This document shows positions 16,295-25,831 of a stretch of 64,000 nt of DNA, piece by piece. The number at the start of each line of letters is the position of its first letter. Position 1 is the first letter of the stretch. This DNA comes from Natrinema caseinilyticum. GTDB taxonomy: Archaea > Halobacteriota > Halobacteria > Halobacteriales > Natrialbaceae. The notes beneath the pieces were generated by a model. That model worked only from the letters and a program-made list of their open reading frames with translations. It did no database searches and was not told the origin of the DNA. The DNA is taken from contig NZ_CP100445.1 in NCBI RefSeq assembly GCF_024227435.1, positions 1,116,001 through 1,180,000 of the forward strand. Reading direction: 5' to 3'. The translations under genes and the position numbers were made by a program.

Positions 16295-17836
16295 GTGACA
16301 GACACAACCTACGTCGGCGCAGTAGATCAGGGAACGACCGGGACCCGCTTCATCGTGTTCGATCACGGGGGACAGGTCGTCGCGAACGCATACGAAAAGC
16401 ACGAACAGATCTATCCGGAACCGGGCTGGGTCGAACACGACCCGATGGAGATCTGGGAAAACACGAAAGACGTCATCACGCAGGCGCTGGCACAGGCGGG
16501 CATCAGCCCCGACCAGCTCGCCGCCATCGGCGTGACCAACCAGCGGGAAACGACGCTGCTGTGGGACGCAGACTCCGGCAAGCCGGTCCACAACGCCATC
16601 GTCTGGCAGGACCGCCGGACGACCGATCGCGTCGAGGAACTCGAGGACGACGGGCAAGTCGAGACGATCCGCGCGAAGACCGGTCTCGAGGCGGACGCGT
16701 ACTTCTCGGCGACCAAAGCCGAGTGGCTCCTCGACAACGCGGATCCGATCAAGCTCGAGCGCTCGCGGCCACAGGACATCCGCGACCGCGCGGAGGACGG
16801 CGAGGTCCTGTTCGGAACGATCGACACCTGGCTGATATACAACCTCACGGGCGAGCACGTCACCGAGGTCACGAACGCCTCGCGGACGATGCTGTACAAC
16901 ATCCACGACCTCGAGTGGGACGACGACCTCCTCGCGGAATTCGACGTCCCCAGGGAGATGCTCCCCGAGGTGCGGCCCTCGAGCGACGACGCGACGTACG
17001 GCGCGACCGATCCCGAGGGATTCCTGGAAGCCGAGATACCGGTGGCGGGGGCGCTCGGCGATCAGCAGGCGGCGCTGTTCGGCCAGACCTGTTTCGACGC
17101 CGGGGACGCGAAGAACACCTACGGCACCGGCTCGTTCTTCCTGATGAACACCGGCAGCGAGGCCGTCGAATCGGATCACGGCCTCCTGACGACCATCGGG
17201 TTCCAGCGCGCCGGCGAAGACGTCCAGTACGCACTCGAGGGCTCGATCTTCATCACCGGCGCGGCGATCGAGTGGCTCGAGGACATGACGTTGATCGACG
17301 ACCCGGCCGAGACGGCGGAACTCGCCCGGAGCGTCGACTCGACGGACGGCGTCTACGTCGTCCCCGCGTTTACGGGTCTCGGCGCTCCCCACTGGGATCA
17401 GCGCGCGCGCGGCACGATCGTCGGGATGACCCGCGGCACTCGAAAAGAGCACGTGGTCCGCGCGACGCTCGAGTCGATCGCGTACCAGACGCGCGACGTC
17501 GCGGCGGCGATGGAGGCCGATTCCGGAATCGAGATGCGGTCGCTGAAAGTCGACGGCGGGGCCGTCAAGAACAATTTCCTCTGCCAGCTCCAGTCCGACA
17601 TCATCGGTTCGGACATCGTCCGACCGGTCGTCGACGAGACGACGGCGCTCGGGTCGGCCTACGCGGCCGGCCTCGCCGTCGGCTACTGGAGCGACCCGGA
17701 CGAGTTGCGAAGCAACTGGCAGGTCGACGCGGAGTTCGAGCCGGAGATGGATCCGGACGCGGCCGACCGTCGATACAGCCGCTGGTCGGAAGCGGTCGAC
17801 CGATCGCGTGACTGGGCGCGGGACAGCGAGGAATAA
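16295..17836 (+). CDS. glpK: Glycerol kinase
   Basis: FGGY-family kinase of 513 residues that phosphorylates glycerol to glycerol 3-phosphate, the entry step of glycerol use. Visible signatures are [20 protein letters not shown] (phosphate-binding loop), [44 protein letters not shown] and [20 protein letters not shown] (adenosine site). The start is GTG 16295, preceded by GGGTGA. The stop is three bases before the next gene, so the two form an operon. Confidence 0.97.
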   Translation: MTDTTYVGAVDQGTTGTRFIVFDHGGQVVANAYEKHEQIYPEPGWVEHDPMEIWENTKDVITQALAQAGISPDQLAAIGVTNQRETTLLWDADSGKPVHNAIVWQDRRTTDRVEELEDDGQVETIRAKTGLEADAYFSATKAEWLLDNADPIKLERSRPQDIRDRAEDGEVLFGTIDTWLIYNLTGEHVTEVTNASRTMLYNIHDLEWDDDLLAEFDVPREMLPEVRPSSDDATYGATDPEGFLEAEIPVAGALGDQQAALFGQTCFDAGDAKNTYGTGSFFLMNTGSEAVESDHGLLTTIGFQRAGEDVQYALEGSIFITGAAIEWLEDMTLIDDPAETAELARSVDSTDGVYVVPAFTGLGAPHWDQRARGTIVGMTRGTRKEHVVRATLESIAYQTRDVAAAMEADSGIEMRSLKVDGGAVKNNFLCQLQSDIIGSDIVRPVVDETTALGSAYAAGLAVGYWSDPDELRSNWQVDAEFEPEMDPDAADRRYSRWSEAVDRSRDWARDSEE

Positions 17837-17839
17837 TCC

Positions 17840-18913
17840 ATGTTGCAGGTACTTCTCCAGCTCCCGGTCATCGGCATCGGTGTCGAAGAGTTCGTGCTGC
17901 TGTTGATCGCCGCCCTCGCGGGCGGCGCGTTCGGCGCGGCGATCGGCGCCCTGCCCGCGTTCATCTTCACCGGCTTCGTCGTCTTCCTCGGGGAAGGGAT
18001 CGGGATTCTCCAGCGAGCAATCGGCGATACCGACGCCGTCTCGTCGGGAGCGCTCGCGACCGACATCACGGGGGCGATCGGATTCGGAATGGTTACCGGT
18101 CCCCACATCGCCTTCGCCGGCGGTGTCGCCGCGACCGCCTACGCCGGGCAAAAGTATCCCGACATGGACCCCGACGACTGGGACTACCACTTCGGGAAGA
18201 ACATCGGGTACGCGTTCGGGACCAAACCCGACATCCTCGCCGTCGGTGCTCTTTTCGGCGCCCTCGGGATGCTCATCACGCAGGTCATGGGCGGACTCGG
18301 GTTCCCCACTGACAACATCGCGCTCTCCGTCGTGGCCACGGCCTTCCTCGCTCGAGTCGTGTTCGGCTACCCGATCGTCGGCAAGGTGGGCGGCTCGAAC
18401 ATTCTCGATATGACGCCGTTCGAGCGGGAAGAAAACCGCGTCGCGGCAGACGGCGGCACCGAAACGAGTCGGCTGGCGACCGAGCCCTGGCTCCCACACC
18501 AGTACAAGTGGTCCGGCGTCACCGCCATCGGCATCGTCGGTGGCATCCTCGGCGGCTTCATCTGGCTCGAGACGGGGAGCATCTTCCTTGGCTATGCGAT
18601 TTCGGCGATGAGCCTGCTGTTTCTCAACCTCGGCGTCGAGAAGATTCCGGTCACCCACCACATCACGCTCCTGGGTGCCGTGGGCGCGATAATCGCGATG
18701 CCGGTCATCGGAAGCGAAGCGGCCGCGCTGCTCGTCGCCGGCGCCTTCGGGGCGATCAGCGGCCTTCTCGGCGAGGTGAGCCAGCGGGTGTTCTACTCGC
18801 ACTCCGGCACCCACGTCGATCCGCCCGCGATGGCCATCGCGGCGTTCATGTTCGTTCTCGGCGTGCTCTATCTGGTCGGCCTCCTGCCGAATGCGGGCTA
18901 TCTCGCGCTGTAA
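17840..18913 (+). CDS. glpX: Putative glycerol facilitator, multi-pass membrane protein
   Basis: A 357-residue membrane protein with about nine hydrophobic segments and many Gly/Ala-rich helices, starting three bases after glpK. Between segments lie acidic loops such as KYPDMDPDDWDYHFGKNIGY and one soluble loop at about 190-220. In haloarchaea the gene in this position after glpK has been called glpX and proposed as a glycerol facilitator. It is unrelated to bacterial fructose-bisphosphatase GlpX. The transport role comes from operon context; the sequence shows no MIP-type NPA boxes. Confidence 0.7.
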   Translation: MLQVLLQLPVIGIGVEEFVLLLIAALAGGAFGAAIGALPAFIFTGFVVFLGEGIGILQRAIGDTDAVSSGALATDITGAIGFGMVTGPHIAFAGGVAATAYAGQKYPDMDPDDWDYHFGKNIGYAFGTKPDILAVGALFGALGMLITQVMGGLGFPTDNIALSVVATAFLARVVFGYPIVGKVGGSNILDMTPFEREENRVAADGGTETSRLATEPWLPHQYKWSGVTAIGIVGGILGGFIWLETGSIFLGYAISAMSLLFLNLGVEKIPVTHHITLLGAVGAIIAMPVIGSEAAALLVAGAFGAISGLLGEVSQRVFYSHSGTHVDPPAMAIAAFMFVLGVLYLVGLLPNAGYLAL

Positions 18914-19030
18914 CCGACCCTCCTCTACTTCGCTGGAGTATCGGCGCGGTTGCATCGTGACGGAATATATCTCGCTCGCTACCGCGAAGCGGGAGACTGA
19001 CGTGAGGTCCGGCCGACTCGGCTTCCGATT

Positions 19031-19075
19031 GAACCGTCTCCCTGTTCACGAACAGATAGACGGTTCAGTTTTGTA
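19031..19075 (+). terminator. Strong hairpin followed by T-rich run, 118 bases after the glpK operon
   Basis: GAACCGTCT at 19031-19039 pairs with AGACGGTTC at 19058-19066, and inside it CTGTTC at 19042-19047 pairs with GAACAG at 19050-19055. The compound stem is followed by AGTTTTGTATATACG and a second T-run. This is consistent with a transcription end for glpK-glpX, though archaea also terminate without hairpins. A looser pair, GTATATACG and CGTATAC, follows to 19107. The rest of 18914-19224 shows no coding sequence. Confidence 0.5.
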
Positions 19076-19224
19076 TATACGTTTTCGGCCTCGTTTTTCG
19101 TATACATAGTTTCAATCGGACACAACTGTCGATCGATGCCTCTTTCAAGATGTCTGTGTCCTGTTCCGATCGTTCGATTCCGTCGAACCGACCCCTTTAG
19201 GTCGCCGAGCCCTCGAGTGACGGT

Positions 19225-19908
19225 ATGGCCGCCGACCCGCCGCTCGTTCTCGACATCGACGGCACGCTGACTCGCCCGGAAGGCTGGGGAATCGATCCCC
19301 GGGTGTTCGACCCGCTTCGCGAGTGGGACGCGCCGGTGGTGCTCGCGACCGGGAAGGCGTTTCCGTACCCCGTCGCGCTCTGTCACTTCGTCGGGATTCC
19401 CGAACTCGTCGTGGCCGAAAACGGCGGCGTCGTCTACACCGGCGACGACGTCTTCTTCACCGCCGACCGGGACGCCGCACAGGCCGTCACCGAGGAGTAT
19501 CGCGCGGCCGGCTACGACCTGGGCTGGGGGGACGAAGACACCGTCAACCGCTGGCGGGAGACCGAAATCGCCGTCAATCTCGACCAGCCGGTAGAGCCGC
19601 TGCGGGACATCGCCGCGGCGCACGGTCTCGAGGTGATCGACACCGGGTACGCCTACCACGTCAAGGACACCGATCCGAACAAGGGCGACGGCGTCGCGAC
19701 GATCGCCGATCACGTGGGGATCGACCTGGCGGACTGCGTCGCCGTCGGCGACTCGATCAACGACGTCTCGACGTTCGAGGCAGTCGGACGAAGTTTCGCC
19801 GTCGCCAACGCCGACGAGGCGGCGAAAGACGCGGCCGACGAGGTCGTAGCTGACGTTCACGCCGACGCGACGCTCGCCGTCCTCGAGCGCGTTCGCGCCT
19901 CGGGGTAG
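19225..19908 (+). CDS. Phosphoglycolate phosphatase-like HAD hydrolase
   Basis: A 227-residue HAD-superfamily phosphatase of the archaeal phosphoglycolate phosphatase / sucrose-phosphatase-like type (class IIB cap). Motif I is LVLDIDGTLTRPEGWGID with the nucleophile Asp and general acid. Motif II Thr is in VVLATGKAFPYPVALC. The Lys is in DTDPNKGDGVATIADHVG, and motif IV is VAVGDSINDVSTFEAVG. The likely substrate is 2-phosphoglycolate, but relatives act on other small phosphates. A TATA-like CCCCTTTAGG is at about 19191-19200, about 25 bases before the ATG. Confidence 0.88.
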   Translation: MAADPPLVLDIDGTLTRPEGWGIDPRVFDPLREWDAPVVLATGKAFPYPVALCHFVGIPELVVAENGGVVYTGDDVFFTADRDAAQAVTEEYRAAGYDLGWGDEDTVNRWRETEIAVNLDQPVEPLRDIAAAHGLEVIDTGYAYHVKDTDPNKGDGVATIADHVGIDLADCVAVGDSINDVSTFEAVGRSFAVANADEAAKDAADEVVADVHADATLAVLERVRASG

Positions 19909-20043
19909 GGCGTCTGCACCCGCACCGGTCACCTCGGTTCCGACAGCGCCACGTCCAGTGACCGTATTCGACGACCCGCTTCGGACCGCGTCCGGTGGCC
20001 GATACATCGGACGGGCGGGAGGACTCTCGGACTGCTGGGATCA

Positions 20044-20110
20044 CCAGTGAACTACCCCGCCCTACTCGCTCGGCTTCGCCTCGCTCCGTGAGGACGGGGG
20101 CTTGGCACCC
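20044..20110. mobile_element. IS200/IS605-type end relic (hairpin repeat)
   Basis: GAACTACCCCGCCCTACTCG near 20048 with CTCCGTGAGGACGGGGGC near 20085-20102 forms a hairpin (CCCCGCCCT against AGGACGGGG). In haloarchaea, text of this type is found at one end of IS1341/IS200-type elements and as stray copies. No transposase remains nearby. Recognition is from memory of the repeat. Confidence 0.4.
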
Positions 20111-20153
20111 TCACCGCCACCGCTAAACGTGTTGCTGTCGAACGACTGATGAC

Positions 20154-21488
20154 ATGGCCGACGACGCCGACGGCCCGGTTTACTACGTGATCAGCGATCT
20201 CCACATCGGTGGCGACGAGCAACTGGGACAGGTGGACTTCCTCGACGAGTTGCTCGAATTTCTCGAGCGACTCGAGACGATCGACGAGGACGCGGAGTTA
20301 CTGATCAACGGCGACGCGTTCGGACTGTGGGAGTTCACCGGGATCGACGGACTGGAGAAATTCGACGTCCTGACGGAACGGTATCCCGAACTGTTCGAAC
20401 AGTTGCGCGCGACCGGCGAATCGGTCCCGATCACGCTGTTGCCTGGCAACCACGACAACGACCTCGCCGCGTACGACGAGTACGTCCGTCGATTAGCCGA
20501 GTACAACGTCGACCTCGTCCAGTCCGAGTCGATTATCCGACCGGTCGGCGATCGGACGATCTGGTTCGAACACGGTCACCAGCAGGATCCCAACAACCGG
20601 TTCGAGGATTTCGGCAATCCGTACGAGACACCGCTCGGGTACTTCTACAACACTCACGTGACGAGCCGAGCGGGACAGCTGTCCGACCGCGGGCGGTACA
20701 ACTGGCTGAAGGACGTTCAGGCCGTCACGCCGACCGAGCGTGTCCCGCACTGGCTCCTGTCGAAGTATTTCTACCGGGAGATGAACCCCCTGCTTCGGTA
20801 CGCCGTGATCCCGTTTCTGTTGCTGTTCAACATCAGCGTCGTGCTCGCGGTGCTGGCCGGGCTCGATATGGCTGGCATCTGGACGATGCCGGTCGAGACA
20901 GCGGATGCCGTTTTCGACCAACTGGGCCTGGTCGGGAGGGCCGTTCACTTCGTCCTGGTCGTCAACGCGGCGGTCGCCGGCGTGATCCTTCTCGTCGCCG
21001 TTCCCGTCTATTTCATCCTCCGCGACGTCGGGGAGACCGTCGATCGGTTCGGTGTTTCCGAGACGGATCTCACCGTCGACCCCGACGAACCGTACAAGGA
21101 CGCCGCTCGCGAGGTGTTCGCCGACCGGCCGGAGACGGCGATTTTCTGTTACGGTCACACGCATCGCCCGACGGTGATCGAGGTCGAGGGGCGATTGCTC
21201 GTCAACACCGGGACGTGGCTCAAGCGTCTCCATCGCCGGGACGTTATCGCCGGGATACTCCCGCCGGTGTTCTACCCGTCGTATCAGCTCTGTGTCGTCC
21301 GCATCGCGTCCGTTTCCGACGGTGTGGCGGTCGAATACGAGCAAATCGAGAAGGCTGATCCCAGCCCGGAAGAGATCTCCCTCACTGAGCGCATTCTCAC
21401 GTTGGGTCGAGAACCGGATCCCGAACTCCCGGGGCGATCGGTCGTCACCGACACGCGACCCGAATCCGCTCCCGATAAGGAAGACTGA
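20154..21488 (+). CDS. Membrane-associated metallophosphoesterase
   Basis: A 444-residue calcineurin-type phosphoesterase. Metal-site motifs are ISDLHIGGDE (residues 13-22), INGDAFGLWEF, LLPGNHDNDLAAYD, WFEHGHQQDP and CYGHTHRPTVIEV, in the order of UDP-2,3-diacylglucosamine pyrophosphatase-like enzymes. A two-helix membrane insertion (about residues 220-290) splits the domain between the HGHQ and GHTH motifs. It contains AVIPFLLLFNISVVLAVLAG and LLVAVPVYFILRD. Archaea lack lipid A, so the substrate is likely another nucleotide-diphosphate or phosphoester. It stands alone with its own upstream region. Confidence 0.85.
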   Translation: MADDADGPVYYVISDLHIGGDEQLGQVDFLDELLEFLERLETIDEDAELLINGDAFGLWEFTGIDGLEKFDVLTERYPELFEQLRATGESVPITLLPGNHDNDLAAYDEYVRRLAEYNVDLVQSESIIRPVGDRTIWFEHGHQQDPNNRFEDFGNPYETPLGYFYNTHVTSRAGQLSDRGRYNWLKDVQAVTPTERVPHWLLSKYFYREMNPLLRYAVIPFLLLFNISVVLAVLAGLDMAGIWTMPVETADAVFDQLGLVGRAVHFVLVVNAAVAGVILLVAVPVYFILRDVGETVDRFGVSETDLTVDPDEPYKDAAREVFADRPETAIFCYGHTHRPTVIEVEGRLLVNTGTWLKRLHRRDVIAGILPPVFYPSYQLCVVRIASVSDGVAVEYEQIEKADPSPEEISLTERILTLGREPDPELPGRSVVTDTRPESAPDKED

Positions 21489-21567
21489 ACGGGGTTGCTG
21501 CTCCGACTACGACCTGATCGCTGGGCGTTCGCTCCCGTTCCGGTCGGGCGACGCGGTCCGCGAGTCG

Positions 21568-21918
21568 TTACTGCTCTCCGGCACTCGAGTCGTCGGCGAC
21601 CTCGTCGGTCTCGGACTCGGCGGACGACTGGACGTCGTCCATGTCGACCGGGGAGTCGACCGCATCCTCGTCGATCGCTCGATCCAGCGTCTCGGGATCC
21701 GTTACGGCACCCAGTCCCTTCTCTTCGACCGCGGATGTGACCTCCGAGGCGTCGATCGCCGAGTCGACGTCGGCCGCGCTCGTCGACGATTTGAGCGCTC
21801 GCCGTACCACGAGATATCCCGCCAGCGCTACCCCACCGGAGGCGACCGCCCCCGGGATACCGTAGCGTTTGTATCCGAACGTGGCCGCTTTCTTGCCGAG
21901 CGTGTAGGCACCGAGCAT
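21568..21918 (-). CDS. Small protein with one membrane segment and acidic tail
   Basis: About 116 residues from ATG 21918: MLGAYTLGKKAATFGYKRYG, a hydrophobic segment AVASGGVALAGYLVVRRAL, then a highly acidic low-complexity tail. Tail composition and GC3 fit a real halophile gene. The frame stays open far upstream, but that part reads Arg-rich non-coding sequence. It converges with the metallophosphoesterase gene, 79 bases away. I do not recognise a family; a role at the membrane is all that can be said. Confidence 0.65.
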   Translation of the reverse strand: MLGAYTLGKKAATFGYKRYGIPGAVASGGVALAGYLVVRRALKSSTSAADVDSAIDASEVTSAVEEKGLGAVTDPETLDRAIDEDAVDSPVDMDDVQSSAESETDEVADDSSAGEQ

Positions 21919-21986
21919 GAACGATCGAACGGTGCGACCGGGGAAGAGGACGAGGCTTTCGTACGCGAGCGATCGGGTGACGAGGG

Positions 21987-22024
21987 GATCCGAGTCTGGA
22001 AGGGGGAGATCCGAGTCTGGAAGG
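21987..22024. repeat. 17-base direct repeat, two copies
   Basis: GATCCGAGTCTGGAAGG occurs at 21987-22003 and 22008-22024, a period of 21 bases, upstream of the small minus-strand membrane protein. A weaker third copy, GATCGGAGTCGGAA, is near 22066. It may be slippage or a regulator site. Confidence 0.6.
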
Positions 22025-22203
22025 CGAGTCGGAGGGGGCTGATCCGAGCCGGACGGTGAGACGGCTGATCGGAGTCGGAAACGGTGTGAACGAGAGCGGA
22101 AGGCGAGAGGAGAAATCGCAACCGGAGGGCCGCAAACGACGTTCCGGCCCGCCATAGACCGTCGTCTCAGAACCCTTTTGCCGCCGTTCGCGTAAGACGA
22201 CGT

Positions 22204-22539
22204 ATGGTCTCGCTGCAGGGTGTCGCCGTCGCAGTTCTGGGATTCGCCGTCGTCCTCGGCTGTAGCAGTGCCGTGTACCGGGACGCGAAGCGACTCGAGA
22301 TCTCGAGACCGCCCCTCTGGGCGGGGTTCGTCGCCGTCACGTGCGGTGGTGGGATCGCCATCTATCTCTCCCCGCTGGACGTGCCGATTCCGGGCTTGCT
22401 CGTGATCGTGCTCGCGGGGCCGGCGCTGTACCTGTTCGAACGGGACGACGCCAAACACGGCGACGAACCCGCCGATCCGACGGCGCTGCCGAACGCTCCC
22501 GCGGGCGAGTCCTCGAGCGGGCGCGGCGACGAGGAGTAA
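22204..22539 (+). CDS. Small membrane protein
   Basis: A 111-residue protein with three hydrophobic segments: QGVAVAVLGFAVVLGCSSAV, WAGFVAVTCGGGIAIYL and GLLVIVLAGPALYLF. A polar acidic tail DDAKHGDEPADPTALP follows. The Y/RDAKRLEIS-type loop between the first two segments is common in short haloarchaeal membrane proteins of unknown function. The gene is divergent from the neighbour at 21568-21918 and has its own upstream region. No function can be assigned. Confidence 0.75.
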   Translation: MVSLQGVAVAVLGFAVVLGCSSAVYRDAKRLEISRPPLWAGFVAVTCGGGIAIYLSPLDVPIPGLLVIVLAGPALYLFERDDAKHGDEPADPTALPNAPAGESSSGRGDEE

Positions 22540-22889
22540 GCGACCGGCAGCGATCGGTCCGCGGGTTCCCGACCCGCACCGAGGTGCGACAACCCGATTC
22601 CCGTCCGACACCCCCGGTCGATACACCGTCCCGTCTCCGACGGCGGGGGCGGTGCGACGCGGTCCGTTTCGTCCCGAACGAGATCGAATGCAGTACCGGG
22701 TCCGATCTGTACGAGAGACGGCGGGCGATAACCGGTGATGATTATTGTGTTGGCAGCAAAATGCTACAGAGAGTGCTCCTTTATCGTCCTCGAGGGAGAG
22801 GCGGATCCTGAACCGGTACCATCGCGCGACGACCGCGTCCGCGAAACCAGTTCTCGGACCGCGACCGATCACCACGGAACACGTCCACT
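22540..22889. other. 350-base intergenic stretch
   Basis: A GCGGGT/ACCCGC hairpin at 22559-22575 follows the small membrane protein gene. Near 22735-22785 the DNA turns AT-rich (GATGATTATTGTGTTGG, then CTCCTTTATCG), which may be the promoter of the enolase-superfamily gene with an unusually long leader of about 85 bases. I see no coding sequence. Confidence 0.5.
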
Positions 22890-24068
22890 ATGAAAATAAG
22901 CGAAATTCAGATCGACGAATTCACGTACGAACTCGAAGACGTCGGAAACAGCCACGGACACCAGGTCTACGATCCCGGCAACACCCTCGAGACGCCGGGG
23001 TTTATTCTGACGATCCGTACCGCGGACGGCCTCGAGGGAACCTATCGGAGCATCACCTACGCCCGGTCGATGATCACGCAGATCGAGATGGCGGCCGCGG
23101 AGTTTCTCGTCGGGAGGGATCCGCTCGAGCGCGAAGGGATCTGGCAGGACATCTGGCGGGGACTACGACACAGCGACCACATGGGGCTCGGACCGATCGA
23201 TATCGCGCTCTGGGACCTCGCGGGGAAGCACTACGGTGCGAGCGTATCCGAGCTTCTCGGTGGATATCGGTCGGAACTGCCGGCGTACGCGTCGACGTTC
23301 TTCGCGGACGAGGCCCCCGACGGGCTGAGTTCGCCGGACGCGTTCGCGGACTTCGCCGAGGAGTGTCTCGACCGCGGCTACCCGGCGTTCAAGCTCCACG
23401 GGCATCCCGACGGGCGACCGGAGTCCGATATCGAACTCTGTCGGGCGGTCAGCGAGCGGGTCGGCGACGAGATGGATCTGATGCTCGATCCCGCGAGCAA
23501 CTACGAGACGTACATGGACACGCTCGAGGTCGGTCGCGCCCTCGACGAGTTCGGGTTCTACTGGTACGAAGATCCCATGTCGGAGACGGGCCAGAGCATG
23601 AACCTGTCGAAGAATCTGACGCGGGAATTACGGACGCCGCTCCTGGGGCTCGAACACGTTCGGAGCGGGCCGTTCGGACGGGTCGATCACATGGCGGCCG
23701 AGGCGGTGGAACTCGTCCGTGCGGACGTCCACCAGGACGGCGGTGTCACCGGCGCGATGAAGATCGCCCGGGCGGCCGAGGCGTTCGGTCTCGACGTCGA
23801 ACTTCACCTCGGCGGACCGGCGACGATGCACTGCATGAGCGCGATCAGGAATACGAACTACTTCGAGCACGCGCTCGTCCATCCGCGGGACGTAAATTGG
23901 ATGAATCAGAAGGCGTTCGCGGGCGCCGTCGAATCCGTCTCGGACGACGGAACGGTGACCGTTCCCGACGGGCCGGGTCTCGGGGTCGAGATAGATTGGG
24001 AGTACGTCGAGGCTCGGCGAACCGGTCGGACGCTGATCGATTCGACGAGCGAGGGCGAAGCCGTCTGA
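22890..24068 (+). CDS. Enolase-superfamily dehydratase/racemase (mandelate racemase-like)
   Basis: A 392-residue protein with the capping domain (1-130) and TIM barrel (135-390) of the mandelate racemase / muconate lactonising family. Visible metal ligands are D200 (LMLDPASNY), E227 (WYEDPMSE) and E255 (GLEHVRSG). The base on strand two is KLH (K168-x-H170) instead of K-x-K. The partner dyad is D279 (VRADVHQDGG) with H306 (LHLGGP). Such enzymes abstract the alpha-proton of a carboxylic acid, often dehydrating a sugar acid. The genome neighbours give no pathway, so substrate is unknown. Confidence 0.88.
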   Translation: MKISEIQIDEFTYELEDVGNSHGHQVYDPGNTLETPGFILTIRTADGLEGTYRSITYARSMITQIEMAAAEFLVGRDPLEREGIWQDIWRGLRHSDHMGLGPIDIALWDLAGKHYGASVSELLGGYRSELPAYASTFFADEAPDGLSSPDAFADFAEECLDRGYPAFKLHGHPDGRPESDIELCRAVSERVGDEMDLMLDPASNYETYMDTLEVGRALDEFGFYWYEDPMSETGQSMNLSKNLTRELRTPLLGLEHVRSGPFGRVDHMAAEAVELVRADVHQDGGVTGAMKIARAAEAFGLDVELHLGGPATMHCMSAIRNTNYFEHALVHPRDVNWMNQKAFAGAVESVSDDGTVTVPDGPGLGVEIDWEYVEARRTGRTLIDSTSEGEAV

Positions 24069-24233
24069 TCGCACGAGACGACGGTCGGACGGGGAGCAAG
24101 GGGCGCGCGTTCACTTCGGCGGCAGAGTGAGGCGGGACCGATCACTCGTCCGTGGCACAGCGAGCGAGCCCCGGCCGTCAGATCCAGTGATGAACGTGGC
24201 TGTTATTGCCGTGGCTTTCGAACGAACGGGCTA

Positions 24234-25214
24234 ATGAGCGATTCCGACAGCGGGCCGATGCAAGTCGACTCGCCGAATTATCACAGCGAAAACCACACGG
24301 CCGCACAGACCTGCGGCTGGACCGCGAACGCGCTGCGCGGCGAGGGCAAGTGTTACAAGAACATCTTCTACGGAATCGAGTCCCATCGCTGTATTCAGAT
24401 GACACCCGTCGTCCGGTGTAACGAGCGGTGTGTCTTCTGCTGGCGCGATCACAGCGGCCACGCCTACGAGATGGACGACGTGGAGTGGGACGACCCGGAA
24501 GCCGTCGTCGACGCGTCGATCGACCTCCAGAAGAAGCTCCTCTCGGGGTACGGCGGCAACGACGAGGTTCCCCGCGAAGTGTTCGACCAGGCGATGGAAC
24601 CGCGACACGTCGCCATCTCGCTGGACGGCGAACCGACGCTCTATCCCTTCCTGCCCGAACTCATCGAGGCCTTCCACGACCGCGATATCACCACATTTCT
24701 CGTTTCGAACGGCACCCGCCCCGACGTTCTCCGGGAGTGTGACCCGACGCAACTGTACGTCAGCGTCGACGCGGCCGAGCGCCACACGTTCGATCAGGTG
24801 GTCGGCGCGATGGAGGACGACGCCTGGGAGAAACTGCTCGAGACGATGGACGTGCTCGCAGACAAAGACGACACGCGCACCGTCTTGCGGACGACGCTCG
24901 TCGACGGAGAAAACATGCACCACCCCGACTGGTACGCCGGCTTCTATCAGCAAGCCGACCCCGATTTCGTCGAGCTGAAAGCCTACATGCACGTCGGTCA
25001 CTCGCGTGGTCGGCTCGATCGCTCCGCGATGCCCGACCACGACGAGGTCGTCGAATTCGCCGAGGCCGTGGGGGAACACATGCCCGAGTTTACCGAAGTG
25101 AAAGGCGTCCCGGCGTCCCGCGTCGCCTTGCTCGCGAAGACGACCGATACGTGGGTTCCGAAACTGAAAAAGGAAAGCGAGTTCTGGAAGCGCGATCCCG
25201 TCACCGGCGACTGA
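24234..25214 (+). CDS. taw1: tRNA 4-demethylwyosine synthase (radical SAM)
   Basis: A 326-residue radical SAM enzyme that builds the tricyclic base of wyosine at position 37 of tRNA-Phe, using pyruvate and N1-methylguanosine. The radical SAM cluster is CNERCVFCW (C62, C66, C69). An N-terminal pair C27 and C40 (QTCGWTANALRGEGKC) is known in Taw1/TYW1 to help bind the second cluster. HVAISLDGEPTLYP and LKAYMHVGHSRGRLD are further family segments. Unlike eukaryotic TYW1 there is no flavodoxin domain, as expected for an archaeon. Confidence 0.95.
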   Translation: MSDSDSGPMQVDSPNYHSENHTAAQTCGWTANALRGEGKCYKNIFYGIESHRCIQMTPVVRCNERCVFCWRDHSGHAYEMDDVEWDDPEAVVDASIDLQKKLLSGYGGNDEVPREVFDQAMEPRHVAISLDGEPTLYPFLPELIEAFHDRDITTFLVSNGTRPDVLRECDPTQLYVSVDAAERHTFDQVVGAMEDDAWEKLLETMDVLADKDDTRTVLRTTLVDGENMHHPDWYAGFYQQADPDFVELKAYMHVGHSRGRLDRSAMPDHDEVVEFAEAVGEHMPEFTEVKGVPASRVALLAKTTDTWVPKLKKESEFWKRDPVTGD

Positions 25215-25413
25215 CGCCGTCACGGCCCACGTGATCGTCGACCGCGGGTGTACTCCTCTTTCTCGAGTCCGAATCCCGAACCCGGGACGGCTTCCGGACG
25301 ACCGGTCGCGAGCGCGTCGCGCGGATCGACGCCGACGTAACTCGAGAGTCCTCCCCGGTCCGACTGACCGCTTTCACGAGACTTGAAGTAGGTAGGTATC
25401 GAGGATCGAACGG

Positions 25414-25794
25414 ATGACGGCAGAGAGACCGACGGTGTTCTCGGATCTGATCGGCCTGGAGTTTACGGAGGTCGACGACGGATACAGTCGCGGCGAAATC
25501 GAGGTCGTCGACGAGTTACTGAATCCGAACGACGTGCTCCACGGAGCCGTTCTCTACACGATGGCTGACACGGGAATGGGGGCAGCGCTACACACCGAAC
25601 TGGCCGACGGCGAGCAGTGCGCGACGATCGAGATCAAAATCAACTACCTGAAGCCGGTCGTGAGCGGCCGCGTGACGTGCGAAACCACCCTTCTCCGGAA
25701 GGGCCGGTCCGTCGCGTACCTCGAGTCGGAGCTCGTCCACGACGGGGAAACCGTGGCTCGAGCGACCGGTTCGTTCTCGATTTTCACCCCCTGA
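25414..25794 (+). CDS. PaaI-type hotdog thioesterase
   Basis: A 126-residue single-hotdog protein with the PaaI signature LNPNDVLHGAVLYTMADTGM (about 36-55) followed by CATIEIKINYLKPV. Such proteins hydrolyse acyl-CoA or related thioesters as tetramers; the substrate is not visible. The gene is isolated and convergent with the flippase gene, 37 bases away. Confidence 0.87.
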   Translation: MTAERPTVFSDLIGLEFTEVDDGYSRGEIEVVDELLNPNDVLHGAVLYTMADTGMGAALHTELADGEQCATIEIKINYLKPVVSGRVTCETTLLRKGRSVAYLESELVHDGETVARATGSFSIFTP

Positions 25795-25831
25795 CGGTAC
25801 CCCTTCAGATCCGCTCAAGCGGGGCCTCGAG

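Noticed and set aside
16253-18955. A 900-residue open frame opposite glpK and the facilitator gene
   Set aside because: Reverse-strand shadow of two well-supported genes; no motif.
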